A stretch of DNA of 64,000 nt, from positions 83,724 to 147,723 of the forward strand of contig JAUIBW010000011.1 in the NCBI GenBank assembly GCA_030427585.1. The letters are read 5' to 3'. Of the stretch, positions 8,740-16,778 are shown one piece after another (position 1 is the stretch's first letter; every line of letters begins with the position of its first letter). The stretch is from Bacteroidia bacterium. GTDB lineage: Bacteria; Bacteroidota; Bacteroidia; Flavobacteriales; Flavobacteriaceae. The notes beneath the pieces are model-generated. The model saw nothing but the letters and a program-made list of their open reading frames with translations. It ran no database searches and was not told the DNA's origin. Position numbers and translations under genes: made by a program.

Positions 8740-8762
8740 AAGGGGGATTTGCCCCCTTTTTT
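8740..8762 (+). terminator. Strong rho-independent terminator with no annotated gene upstream
   Basis: GGGGG (8742-8746), loop ATTTG, CCCCC (8752-8756) and then six T form a textbook plus-strand terminator. No plus-strand gene lies upstream, because the regulator at 7504-8421 reads the other way. The transcript it ends is probably a small RNA or leader arising within 8430-8740. Apart from this hairpin and the repeat at 8821-8849, I see no gene in the 480-nt gap 8422-8903. Confidence 0.75.
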
Positions 8763-8820
8763 ATTTTTAAACCCCTCTTTTTTAATATTATGATTAAAAA
8801 CATTTATATACCAGAAATGC

Positions 8821-8849
8821 AATAAAATAGGAATAAATCCTATTTTATT
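8821..8849. promoter_or_regulatory. 12-bp perfect inverted repeat upstream of the radical SAM gene
   Basis: AATAAAATAGGA (8821-8832) and TCCTATTTTATT (8838-8849) are exact inverted copies around a 5-nt spacer. A shorter repeat, TGGAA-TTA-TTCCA, follows at 8850-8862. A -7-like element TACCTTTA is at about 8874-8881, so the repeats sit in the expected operator region of the gene that starts at 8904. No regulator is identified. Confidence 0.4.
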
Positions 8850-8903
8850 TGGAATTATTCCATAAATATATTTTACCTTTATTACCTTAAATCATTCATT
8901 GTA

Positions 8904-9977
8904 ATGAAGACACAAAAGCATATAAAAGGTAGAGGAGCACAAGAAAAAGTTCATAATAGATTTTTTGAACTATATCATGAAACAAGAGATGATTTTCTTA
9001 ATTATTGCCTTGATGAGGGAGAACCTATCAATAAATATCAAACTACTTATATAGAAACGTTTCCAAAAACGATTATAAATAAAGTTACCAGCCCTGATGT
9101 TGGTATGTTATATTCTCTCAACCCATATCAAGGTTGTGAGCACGGTTGTGTATATTGCTATGCTAGAAATTCTCATGAATATTGGGGTTATGATGCCGGA
9201 TTAGATTTTGAAAGTAAAATTTTGATTAAAAAGAATGCTCCTGAATTATTAGAGAAGAAATTGCGAAATAAAAAATGGAGAGCATATCCTATTTCACTTT
9301 CTGGAAATACAGATTGCTATCAACCTATTGAAAAAAAACTTGAAATCACCCGTAAACTTCTTGAAATTTTTCTAAAATACAGGCATCCTGTTGGTATCAT
9401 TACTAAGAATGCTTTAATCCTTAGAGATTTAGATCTTCTCTCTAAATTATCCAAACATAATCTGGTAGCAGTATACCTCTCTATCACTACATTAAGAGAA
9501 GATACACGAAGAATCCTTGAACCAAGAACTGCAAGTATAAAAAAACGATTAGAAACTCTAGAAAAACTAAATGCTTCTGGGGTTCCTACAAATGTGATGA
9601 TGGCACCAATAATTCCTTCGGTTAATAGTCACGAAATATTACCGCTAGCCAAAGAAATTTCAAAGCGGGGTGCAAAAAGTATAGGGTATACAATAGTAAG
9701 ATTAAATGGAGCAATCGGAAAAATATTCATCAAATGGTTAGAAAGCACGTTACCAGATCGTAAAGAGAAAATCCTACACCAGATCATGCAGTGTCATGAA
9801 GGTAACCTAAATGATAGTACTTTTGGAAGAAGGATGAGAGGATCTGGAAACATAGCTGATCAAATTCACCAGTTGTTTACTATAGCAAGACAAAAATACT
9901 TTTCTCAGGAAGAAAGGGTACATCTAAACTGTGATCTACATCAATTTTATAAAGATGAGCAATTGCGATTGTTCTGA
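8904..9977 (+). CDS. PA0069/SplB-like radical SAM protein
   Basis: A 357-aa protein carries the radical SAM cluster motif as Cys78-x3-Cys82-x2-Cys85 (YQGCEHGCVYCYARNSHEYW). It resembles the spore-photolyase-like PA0069 family of standalone radical SAM proteins, whose substrate is not known. Further family features are ISLSGNTDCYQPIEKKL, ILRDLDLLSKL, SITTLREDTRRILEPRTAS and MAPIIPSVNSHEI. The cluster would bind a [4Fe-4S] and cleave SAM to a 5'-deoxyadenosyl radical. The reading frame begins 8 codons after a -7-like element and ends directly against the stop codon of the convergent HD-domain gene, with no base between them. Confidence 0.88.
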   Translation: MKTQKHIKGRGAQEKVHNRFFELYHETRDDFLNYCLDEGEPINKYQTTYIETFPKTIINKVTSPDVGMLYSLNPYQGCEHGCVYCYARNSHEYWGYDAGLDFESKILIKKNAPELLEKKLRNKKWRAYPISLSGNTDCYQPIEKKLEITRKLLEIFLKYRHPVGIITKNALILRDLDLLSKLSKHNLVAVYLSITTLREDTRRILEPRTASIKKRLETLEKLNASGVPTNVMMAPIIPSVNSHEILPLAKEISKRGAKSIGYTIVRLNGAIGKIFIKWLESTLPDRKEKILHQIMQCHEGNLNDSTFGRRMRGSGNIADQIHQLFTIARQKYFSQEERVHLNCDLHQFYKDEQLRLF

Positions 9978-10640
9978 TCAAGATTTCCCTTTCCATTCTT
10001 GATAAAACTGTTCTAGAAACCGTTCCATAAATTGGTGCCGCCCTACTGCCAATTTTCTTCCTGTTTTAGTATTCATTCTATCTTTAAGGAGCAATAATTT
10101 TTCGTAGAAATGATTAATGGTAGGCGATGTTGAAGATTTATATTCTTCTTTACTCATCTTTAGATTTGGAGCAATTTCTGGATCATACAGTGTTCTGTTC
10201 TTAAATCCTCCATAGTTAAAACATCTTGCTACTCCTATAGCCCCTATAGCGTCTAAACGATCTGCATCTTGTACAACATCTAGTTCGGGGGATCTAAATT
10301 TTTGATCTATATTTCCTCCTTTGAAAGAAATATTTTTGATGATCTTAACGACATGATTAATGACTGTGGGGTCTACTTGAAGGTTTTCTAAAAAATCTGC
10401 AGCCATTTTTGGCCCTATAGTTTCATCACCATCATAAAATTTTGAATCTGCAATATCATGAAGTAATGCACCTAAGGAGACTACAAAAAAATCAACATCT
10501 TCTTCTTTAGAAATTAATTGAGCATTCTTAAAAACCCTTTCGATATGAAACCAGTCATGTCCTCCTTCTGCTCCACTAAGGGTATCTTTTACAAAATCAA
10601 TAGTTTTAGATATAATCTGATCTTCAATCATACCCAACAT
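9978..10640 (-). CDS. HD-domain phosphohydrolase (YedJ-like)
   Basis: A 220-aa HD-superfamily protein has metal ligands visible as the GGHDWFHIERV segment (about residues 26-36), LGALLHDIADSKF (about 57-69) and VVQDADRLDAIGAIGVARCF. These match the YedJ-type predicted phosphohydrolases. Enzymes of this group act on nucleotides or related phosphoesters, and the substrate here is unknown. It is the last gene of a plsC-desaturase-HD operon, starting 3 nt after the desaturase stop. Met4 (10631) is an equally possible start. Its stop codon abuts that of the radical SAM gene on the other strand. Confidence 0.82.
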   Translation of the reverse strand: MLGMIEDQIISKTIDFVKDTLSGAEGGHDWFHIERVFKNAQLISKEEDVDFFVVSLGALLHDIADSKFYDGDETIGPKMAADFLENLQVDPTVINHVVKIIKNISFKGGNIDQKFRSPELDVVQDADRLDAIGAIGVARCFNYGGFKNRTLYDPEIAPNLKMSKEEYKSSTSPTINHFYEKLLLLKDRMNTKTGRKLAVGRHQFMERFLEQFYQEWKGKS

Positions 10641-10643
10641 TAT

Positions 10644-11645
10644 TTATTTTGCCATTGCAGGTTGCACCCACTTAAATTCAAAAATTTCTTCTGGAATAAC
10701 CAATCGTTCACTAATACGTTGCATCCTGGCGGGCAATTTCATTAAAAAATCACGTGCTCTTTCTGCTTCATCGGTAAGGTCTATTATTTTATCAATCTCC
10801 CACCGATCGATAAGGCGCTGCATAATATCAATATAATCTTGTGAGGTATATACTCCGATACGTTGTGCAGACCACGAAAAATCTTCAAAAGCAGTTCCTA
10901 TAGATTGGCCAGATTCTCTAAGTAAATGTGCTGGCATCACAATCTTTTTCTTCATCATATCACTAAAAGCAATCATCATCTGACTTGGATCTACCTCAAA
11001 AATGCTTCTTACAAACTCACTATATGCATTATGATGACGCATCTCATCTCCTGCAATAATTTTGCACATCTTAGATAATGACTTATTAGAATATTTTCTA
11101 GCTAGTTTTGCAACTCTATTATGAGAAATATAGGTTGCCAATTCTTGAAAACTGGTATATACAAAGTTTTTATAAGGGTCTCTATCTGTACCTATATCAA
11201 AACCATCATTAATTAAGTGTTGTGTAGTTCTTTCTACTTCAATCATATTTACTCGACCCGACAAATAGAGATATTTATTCAATACATCTCCATGTCTATT
11301 CTCTTCACCTGTCCAATAACGTACCCATTTGGCCCAACCATTATCTTTTCCATTTTCATGCTGATTAATTCCTTCTACATCCATTAACCAGGATTCGTAA
11401 GTAGGCAAAGCTTCTTCGGTAATAGTATCTCCAACCAAAACCACCCAAAAATCATAGGGAAGTTCTTTGGCCAATTCTCTTAATTCTTTCACTTCTTCAT
11501 AAAAAGTATCTTCATTTTGTGAATCGGGTAAAAAATCAGTTGGTTGCCATATTTTATCTACAGGAATCAAGAATTTATCTATAAAACCATCTACTTTCTT
11601 TTCTAGTAGTTGCATTACCTCTAATCTAATATTATCTAAAGCCAT
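10644..11645 (-). CDS. Acyl-[acyl-carrier-protein] desaturase (soluble di-iron type)
   Basis: A 333-aa protein of the plant-type stearoyl-ACP desaturase family. The two di-iron helices are visible as EENRHGDVLNKYLYLSGRV (about residues 112-130) and DEMRHHNAYSEF (about 201-212), each with the E-x2-H arrangement. TFYEEVKELRELAKELPYD and WTGEENRH are also typical. It would introduce a cis double bond into ACP-bound fatty acids to adjust membrane fluidity. It lies 11 nt downstream of the plsC-like acyltransferase, so desaturation and phospholipid acylation are encoded together. No membrane segment is present, in line with the soluble family. Confidence 0.92.
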   Translation of the reverse strand: MALDNIRLEVMQLLEKKVDGFIDKFLIPVDKIWQPTDFLPDSQNEDTFYEEVKELRELAKELPYDFWVVLVGDTITEEALPTYESWLMDVEGINQHENGKDNGWAKWVRYWTGEENRHGDVLNKYLYLSGRVNMIEVERTTQHLINDGFDIGTDRDPYKNFVYTSFQELATYISHNRVAKLARKYSNKSLSKMCKIIAGDEMRHHNAYSEFVRSIFEVDPSQMMIAFSDMMKKKIVMPAHLLRESGQSIGTAFEDFSWSAQRIGVYTSQDYIDIMQRLIDRWEIDKIIDLTDEAERARDFLMKLPARMQRISERLVIPEEIFEFKWVQPAMAK

Positions 11646-11656
11646 TATGATTGGTA

Positions 11657-12397
11657 TTACGTTCTGATTGCTAAAGTAACCCTTTCTTCTATTTTATCTA
11701 ATAATATTTCGGGTTCTTTATTAATTGTTATTGGTTCTTGTATTTCTAATGTCATATGTACTCCCACTCCCATAGGGAAATTACCAAATCTAACCAGTTT
11801 CCAACTATTATTTATAGTTACTGGTACTATCAAAGCTTCTGGAGCATTCTTAAATAAAATTTTTAGCCCCGTTGGAGCGAAGGATTTAGGTTTTCCATCT
11901 CTACTACGAGTTCCTTCGGGGAAAATAACCGCCGAAAAATTATTTTTTGCAATAAATTTTCCAAATTTCGATAATGCTGGAATTGATTGTTTTGGGTTTT
12001 TTCTGTCAATTAAAACATTACCTCCATGACGTAAATTAAAAGATATACTTGGTATGCCCTTACCTAACTCGATCTTAGAAATAAATTTTGGTTTATGTTT
12101 TCGTAGATACCAGGATATCAAAGGTATATCAAACATACTTTGATGGTTAGATACCACTATTAATGGCTGATCCTGGGGTAACTTATATTGATTTTTAAAA
12201 CTAAAGGTTACTCCTAAAATGTGTAAACATCGCAATAAACATAGGTTCATAATATTTACAACTCCTCTATGTCCTCTGGGGCCTCCTAGTTTTATACCTA
12301 GCCATTGTAACGCATGAAAAATCACCAAGGTTAATCCAAAAAACAAATAGAAAACTATAGAAAGCGGATAACTTAATATCTTTTTTATTGCTCCCAT
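11657..12397 (-). CDS. plsC: 1-acyl-sn-glycerol-3-phosphate acyltransferase
   Basis: A 246-aa PlsC-family enzyme with an N-terminal hydrophobic segment (LSIVFYLFFGLTLVIFHALQ). The catalytic NHQSMFDIP (the H-x4-D motif) and the substrate-binding FPEGTRSRDG are both present, followed by FKNAPEALIVPVTINNSWK. It would acylate lysophosphatidic acid to phosphatidic acid at the inner membrane. It is the first gene of a three-gene operon with the ACP desaturase and an HD hydrolase. A weak -7-like element (TACCTTTA read leftwards, 12438-12431) precedes it. Confidence 0.9.
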   Translation of the reverse strand: MGAIKKILSYPLSIVFYLFFGLTLVIFHALQWLGIKLGGPRGHRGVVNIMNLCLLRCLHILGVTFSFKNQYKLPQDQPLIVVSNHQSMFDIPLISWYLRKHKPKFISKIELGKGIPSISFNLRHGGNVLIDRKNPKQSIPALSKFGKFIAKNNFSAVIFPEGTRSRDGKPKSFAPTGLKILFKNAPEALIVPVTINNSWKLVRFGNFPMGVGVHMTLEIQEPITINKEPEILLDKIEERVTLAIRT

Positions 12398-12485
12398 TTT
12401 ATCTGTATAATTAATAAAATTTAATTTGTGTAAAGGTATTAAAAGGTCTAATATTAGTGAGTAAATTTAATAGATTTATCAAAAT

Positions 12486-12515
12486 AAAAACCGCCTGCAA
12501 TGGCAAACGGTTTTT
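12486..12515 (-). terminator. Rho-independent terminator downstream of the bacilliredoxin gene
   Basis: AAAAACCG (12486-12493) pairs with CGGTTTTT (12508-12515) around a 14-nt loop that can itself fold. Both strands have a T-tract after the stem. It lies 30 nt after the bacilliredoxin stop and insulates it from the plsC operon. Confidence 0.75.
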
Positions 12516-12544
12516 ATTTTCTTTTAATGTATACGTTTTACTTT

Positions 12545-12955
12545 TTAGCAATGTTCGTTATACGCATCTTTAAGGTTTTCTGCTATCATTTCTGCAGGGC
12601 GCCCTTCAATATGATGACGCTCTAGCATATGAACTAATTCTCCATTTCTAAACAATGCCATAGAAGGTGATGATGGAGGAAATGGGATCATATAACTACG
12701 TGCTTTATCTGTCGCTTCTCTATCTACACCTGCAAAAACGGTAACCAAATTATCAGGCTTTTTATCATTCTCTAATGACGCTCTTGCTCCCGGACGAGCA
12801 TTTGCAGCAGCACAGCCACACACCGAATTTACAACTACCAATGTAGTTCCTTCTTTAGCTATTGCCATTTCTACTGCCTCTTCTGTATGTAATTCTTCAA
12901 AACCAATACTTGTAAGATCTTCTCTCATTGGTTTTACTAAATCTGCTGGATACAT
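12545..12955 (-). CDS. BrxA/BrxB-family bacilliredoxin
   Basis: A 136-aa protein of the YphP/YqiW family. The active-site segment is VNSVCGCAAANARPGA (about residues 44-59), with the C-G-C motif used to reduce bacillithiolated proteins. GVDREATDKARSYM and FPPSSPSMALFRNGELVHMLERHHIEGR are family hallmarks. It acts in the cytoplasm in thiol redox repair, and its presence fits the bacillithiol chemistry known in many Bacteroidota. It is monocistronic: a good sigma-ABfr promoter lies upstream and a terminator downstream. Confidence 0.93.
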   Translation of the reverse strand: MYPADLVKPMREDLTSIGFEELHTEEAVEMAIAKEGTTLVVVNSVCGCAAANARPGARASLENDKKPDNLVTVFAGVDREATDKARSYMIPFPPSSPSMALFRNGELVHMLERHHIEGRPAEMIAENLKDAYNEHC

Positions 12956-12991
12956 ATTTTTTATCTTTTATTTTCGTGTTTTAATTTTATA

Positions 12992-13025
12992 CAAAGTTAC
13001 AAATTATGTACCACATAAGAACAAC
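12992..13025 (-). promoter_or_regulatory. Sigma-ABfr-type promoter of the bacilliredoxin gene
   Basis: Read leftwards, TTG at 13025-13023 is followed after 23 nt by TAACTTTG at 12999-12992, a perfect match to the Bacteroidota -7 element TAnnTTTG. It places the transcription start about 30 nt upstream of the ATG at 12955. The remainder of the 319-nt gap to 13274 holds a divergent -7-like TATCTTTA (13246-13253) for the DnaJ-domain gene and nothing else I recognise. Confidence 0.7.
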
Positions 13026-13274
13026 TGACAAGTAGTCTGAAAATTCACTTATGGCTTATGAATAAAATCAAATTGTATATGTGATAATTTTATCTGTTTA
13101 TATATGGTTTAAAAGCCTGAACCACCTTTTAACCCATATAGAGAATTAATCAATAAGATCTAATATCATAAACTATTTCGTAACAAATTAAAAATACTGC
13201 TTACTAATATAATAGAAACTAAAAATTATCTTTTAATAATTAGTTTATCTTTACAACCCAAAAAAATGTTTTGA

Positions 13275-14009
13275 ATGATTAAATGGTTTGCTGCTATACT
13301 AGGCTATATGTTTTTTAGATTACCGGGAGCAGTTCTAGGTTTTATATTAGGTAGTTTACTTGATGCGACAAAAATCAAAACCAGTGGTGGGTTTAAAACA
13401 GTATTTTCTCAAGAGCCACAAGTAACTCCAGCCGATTTTGAACTCAATTTACTCTCGTTGTCTTCTATTGTTATTAAAGCAGATGGCAGAGTAAATCAAA
13501 CAGAACTTGATTATGTAAGGCGTTATTTTGTAAGCACTTACGGAAAAGAACGGGCTAATGCCACTTTTAGAACATTTAATGAAATTATCAAAAACAGACA
13601 TGTTTCTGCACAACGGGTTTGTATGTATATCAATCAACACACCCGATATCCATCCAGGTTACAGATTTTACACTTTTTATTTGGAATTGCAAATGCAGAC
13701 GGGGCGGTAAGTATCTCTGAAGCTGAAGAGATTCAGAAAATAGCGGGGTTTTTACGAATAAATTTTAAAGATTTTGAGAGTATTAAGGCTATGTTTTTTA
13801 AAACTGGTGATCATGCTTATAAAATCTTAGAAATTGATAAAAGTGCTACTGATACAGAAGTAAAAAAAGCATTTAGAACTATGGCAAAAAAATATCATCC
13901 CGACAAAGTACAGCATATGGATGAGATCCATATCAAAGGTGCCGAAGCTAAATTTAGAGAGGTACAAAAAGCATATGATCAAATCAAAAAAGAACGAGGG
14001 ATTGTCTAG
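13275..14009 (+). CDS. DjlA-like TerB / J-domain co-chaperone
   Basis: A 244-aa protein. Residues 1-30 form a Gly-containing membrane segment (FAAILGYMFFRLPGAVLGFI). Residues about 50-165 are a TerB-like helical domain (LLSLSSIVIKADGRVNQTEL, FGIANADGAVSISEAEEIQK). Residues about 178-244 are a J domain with the HPD tripeptide in KKYHPDKVQHMD. This is the DjlA domain order, a membrane-anchored DnaK co-chaperone. It is monocistronic, with a -7-like element 22 nt before the ATG. No DnaK gene is nearby. Confidence 0.87.
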   Translation: MIKWFAAILGYMFFRLPGAVLGFILGSLLDATKIKTSGGFKTVFSQEPQVTPADFELNLLSLSSIVIKADGRVNQTELDYVRRYFVSTYGKERANATFRTFNEIIKNRHVSAQRVCMYINQHTRYPSRLQILHFLFGIANADGAVSISEAEEIQKIAGFLRINFKDFESIKAMFFKTGDHAYKILEIDKSATDTEVKKAFRTMAKKYHPDKVQHMDEIHIKGAEAKFREVQKAYDQIKKERGIV

Positions 14010-14055
14010 CTAATTTTTAAGCATTTTATTTCTACCAGTTGTAAAATAGATCTAA

Positions 14056-14730
14056 TTAAGTTTCTAACGTCAATAATAAAGTACCTCCCGTAGCCTCGTT
14101 TCCGTCATAGTCTTCATTGTAATAGAACGAAACAGGATACTTAATATTTAGTTCTGCTAAATTTTCTTTCGTAAAATATTTCTGTACAGCCCTTTTCATA
14201 AAATCTTCTGTAAGACGAGATATGAAATAGTACGTTGTTTCGAGTAATTGATGATATTTTGAATCATAGTCATAGTTTTCAATTATACCTTCATCTTCAA
14301 AACGCATGCCTCCTTCTCCTATACTAGTAAATATTTCCTCAAACTCATCTATTGTTATTACCTCTTCAGCTGGATCATAGTTCATAGGTACTCCATTTTC
14401 ATTTTGATGAGCAAATAATGTAATCATTCCATGAGGTTCACTTATTCTGAAATCAAATACATTAATAGTTACTTTTTTGAATCCTGGATTACGATTAAGG
14501 GTATTTAAAAAAGTACTAAATGTATTGTGAATACTTTCCTCATCGCAAAACAATTGTATTAAATTATTTAGACCATCCAAAATAAAAGAATCAAATTCAA
14601 TTTTAATTTCCTCTATATCAACACTCTCATAAAGTTCTTGGATTAATGATCTTTGCTTTAAATAGTAGATTTTTTCTTCTTCTGAAAATAATGTAGAGTT
14701 GTTAAACACTTCGCTTAAAGGTTTTGACAT
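14056..14730 (-). CDS. Hypothetical acidic protein (224 aa)
   Basis: I do not recognise this 224-aa protein. It is strongly acidic and soluble, with no signal peptide or membrane segment. The N-terminal half is helical (MSKPLSEVFNNSTLFSEEEK, YESVDIEEIKIEFDSFILD). The centre has a Gly/Glu-rich stretch (FEEIFTSIGEGGMRFEDEG), and the C-terminus ends in beta-like GGTLLLTLET. The size, acidity and isolated position resemble orphan immunity or stress proteins, but nothing in the sequence proves this. A 420-nt non-coding or decayed stretch lies upstream. Confidence 0.6.
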   Translation of the reverse strand: MSKPLSEVFNNSTLFSEEEKIYYLKQRSLIQELYESVDIEEIKIEFDSFILDGLNNLIQLFCDEESIHNTFSTFLNTLNRNPGFKKVTINVFDFRISEPHGMITLFAHQNENGVPMNYDPAEEVITIDEFEEIFTSIGEGGMRFEDEGIIENYDYDSKYHQLLETTYYFISRLTEDFMKRAVQKYFTKENLAELNIKYPVSFYYNEDYDGNEATGGTLLLTLET

Positions 14731-14970
14731 TTGTTGATGTTTTAAATGGTTAATAGTGACTACAGCGGGATACTTTTTTGAATCTACATTGGTTACATAA
14801 ACGTATCGCTTATATTATGTTTTTCTTTGGATCTTACAAGTTCATGCCGGTATAATTCCCTTATTTTTTATTATTTCATGCGAATAATTTATGTATAAAG
14901 TTCATGTTTTCAGTTTCTTATATTTAAACTATCAAAAACACCTATTAGGTAAAATTTTTATGTACATGCT

Positions 14971-15130
14971 CTAGGCAATACTCTTTTGTGCTTGACTGCC
15001 AGGGACATTTTCACCCGCGGGGCCAACTTAATGTCCCCAGTAAATATCCTCCTTTAATTTAGTTAAATATACCAAACTCATTTCCTCTTGTGACGGGTTC
15101 CTTTAAAATTATTTTGCGCCGTTAATGGAG
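14971..15130 (-). pseudogene. Possible decayed gene tail with an internal hairpin
   Basis: Short coding-like pieces appear in different leftward frames: LKEPVTRGNEFGIFN (ending at about 15070), IKGGYLLGTLSWPRG (ending near 15016) and VGPAGENVPGSQAQKSIA (ending at 14971). They would read as one C-terminal segment if two frame breaks were removed. The same stretch is GC-richer than its surroundings and holds an 8-bp inverted repeat, GGGACATT (15002-15009) with AATGTCCC (15030-15037). No family is identified. The rest of the gap 14731-15152 shows nothing further. Confidence 0.25.
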
Positions 15131-15152
15131 GTTTCATCTATTTGAATTGGTG

Positions 15153-15863
15153 TTATAGATTTTTGGAAAGGTACTTTTCAATCGCTACTGCTTTTACTAC
15201 GTTAACAAGACCTGCAGAAAAATCAAAAGCAATGGTAAAAACACCTTGATCAATACTCATATTACTGGTCTGGGCATCAATAATAGTTATGTGTTTTATA
15301 GATTCATTAAAGGCTTCAATAAAATCAGTATCATTTTCAACAAGCAGATTAAATTGTTCAATTTGTTTCGATATACCATCAACAGCCCAAATTGTTTTAA
15401 TAGCTTCTTTATCAATTTCTGCCCAGTCTATATTTATTTCTAAGGTTGAATGAAAAGTACTTTGTAAGATTTTTTGCAGCTCCTGCATTTTTCTTTTTAA
15501 GCCCAAGATTGTTGGTGGTTCCCCAATCCCTTCGGGGAGTTTATTTTCACAGAAGTCTTCTATGTTTTTTTCAAAATTATCTACTCTTATAGACTGAATC
15601 CCATGAAAATCAATATACTGTACATAATAGCTTTGATTATCCTGTGAGAAATTCATTAATGTTAGCTGTCCTGCTTTTTTATTTAACCCTATTATGTACC
15701 CACGAACTGTAAGTCCAGAGGAAAACATTAAGTCAACTTGAAAAGAACCCCTAAGTGATTTATCAACTAATGATTGTTTATGTATTCCATAAACAATCAT
15801 TAGAACATCTTCTATTTTTTGAGTTCCTACATAGGAAAGTGCACTTTGAATATCCATTTCCAA
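15153..15863 (-). CDS. Hypothetical protein, paralogue of the next gene (236 aa)
   Basis: No named family is recognised. The N-terminal half (residues 1-125) is beta-rich (GSFQVDLMFSSGLTVRGYII, KKAGQLTLMNFSQDNQSYYV) and resembles a small barrel. The C-terminal part (about 128-236) shares its pattern with residues 25-143 of the upstream protein: a helix, then LEINIDWAEID, a helix, HITIIDAQTSN and QGVFTIAFDFS. It lies 5 nt after its paralogue and is clearly cotranscribed. The two could form a heteromer or reflect a duplicated binding domain. There are no membrane segments. Confidence 0.65.
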   Translation of the reverse strand: MEMDIQSALSYVGTQKIEDVLMIVYGIHKQSLVDKSLRGSFQVDLMFSSGLTVRGYIIGLNKKAGQLTLMNFSQDNQSYYVQYIDFHGIQSIRVDNFEKNIEDFCENKLPEGIGEPPTILGLKRKMQELQKILQSTFHSTLEINIDWAEIDKEAIKTIWAVDGISKQIEQFNLLVENDTDFIEAFNESIKHITIIDAQTSNMSIDQGVFTIAFDFSAGLVNVVKAVAIEKYLSKNL

Positions 15864-15868
15864 AGTAA

Positions 15869-16300
15869 TTATAGAAGGTTTTCAATTTTCGTTCTATAAT
15901 CTCCTGGAGTAAAAATGCCATTACTAAAATCCTCCCATTTGCCATCTACAGTTAAAACACCATCTGCCAAAGCAACGTTTTTTGCAGAAGCATCATCAAT
16001 ATTATTTATATGGATAGTTGTCATTGATTCCTGTAATGCTTCTTTCCCCATATCATCAGAGGCTATTTTTTCTATTCCTTCGGTAATTCTTCCTAAAGCT
16101 TGATGATATATTTCTTGTAATTGATTTACTGTTTCAAAGCTATCCCAATTGATATTGATTTCTATTTCTTTTCCTAGTGTATTATTAAGTCTCTTTTTAA
16201 TATCAGGGATATTATTTTCTTCGATAAATCTAATTTGTTTTTTTTCTGCTAGACCCATTTTGCTTTGTTTATTACTATTAAAATTTATTTTTTCTCTCAT
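15869..16300 (-). CDS. Hypothetical protein, paralogue of the downstream gene (143 aa)
   Basis: An unrecognised soluble protein whose body (EIEININWDSFETVNQLQEI, TTIHINNIDDASAKNVALAD, GVLTVDGKWEDFSNG) has the same order of elements as the C-terminal half of the following gene. That order is a conserved IxINxxW strand, two helices, an isoleucine-rich strand and a DGVLT-type strand. A perfect -7 element lies 26 nt upstream of the ATG, so this is the first gene of a two-gene operon. Function is unknown. Confidence 0.65.
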   Translation of the reverse strand: MREKINFNSNKQSKMGLAEKKQIRFIEENNIPDIKKRLNNTLGKEIEININWDSFETVNQLQEIYHQALGRITEGIEKIASDDMGKEALQESMTTIHINNIDDASAKNVALADGVLTVDGKWEDFSNGIFTPGDYRTKIENLL

Positions 16301-16325
16301 TAGAAACTAGTTCTAAATGACTCAA

Positions 16326-16333
16326 CAAATATA
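16326..16333 (-). promoter_or_regulatory. -7 element (TAnnTTTG) of the paralogue operon
   Basis: Read leftwards the sequence is TATATTTG, an exact sigma-ABfr -7 match, 26 nt upstream of the start at 16300. No clear TTG -33 element is seen at the expected distance. Confidence 0.5.
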
Positions 16334-16413
16334 GCCTCGACACATACTTGATACTACCCTGTATTCCGTGAAAAATGTTAAGGTGAATGTTTAAGAATGC
16401 CTCAATAGAGCCA

Positions 16414-16714
16414 TTAGAAATGAATGTATAGACTTAAAATATCTTTAAGAAAGATCAGGCCTGTTTCATTAAAAGAGTACACAAACGGCAAATATTCATA
16501 ATCTTCATCAGTTTTATGGTCTATAATCAAACTATCCTGAGTTTGATTTATGGATTCGACATAAGTAGTCATTACTTCCCGGATTATATAAATGATAGTA
16601 CATACTCATCTTCATTTGTATAAAATATGGCAATTCATTTGCCATATCAATGTTTATATTATTTAACTTTTCAAAAACAGTTTTTACAGTAAAAATATAC
16701 TTCACTGTTTTCAT
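16414..16714 (-). pseudogene. Frameshifted small gene (about 100 codons)
   Basis: A leftward frame from 16714 (MKTVKYIFTVKTVFEKLNNI, then PYFIQMKMSMYYHLYNPG) closes at 16532. The adjacent frame takes over at the same point near 16575 and continues with plausible protein (MTTYVESINQTQDSLIIDHK, DEDYEYLPFVYSFNETGLIF) to a stop at 16414. One indel in the CCGGGAAG area would join them into a single protein of about 100 residues. No family is recognised. It is either a real frameshift mutation, a sequencing error, or two tiny genes. Confidence 0.45.
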
Positions 16715-16778
16715 GGGTTTATAAACCGAAATTATGATTTTGCCTATGTGCTACTGGTTTTTTAAAAACCAAATGATA

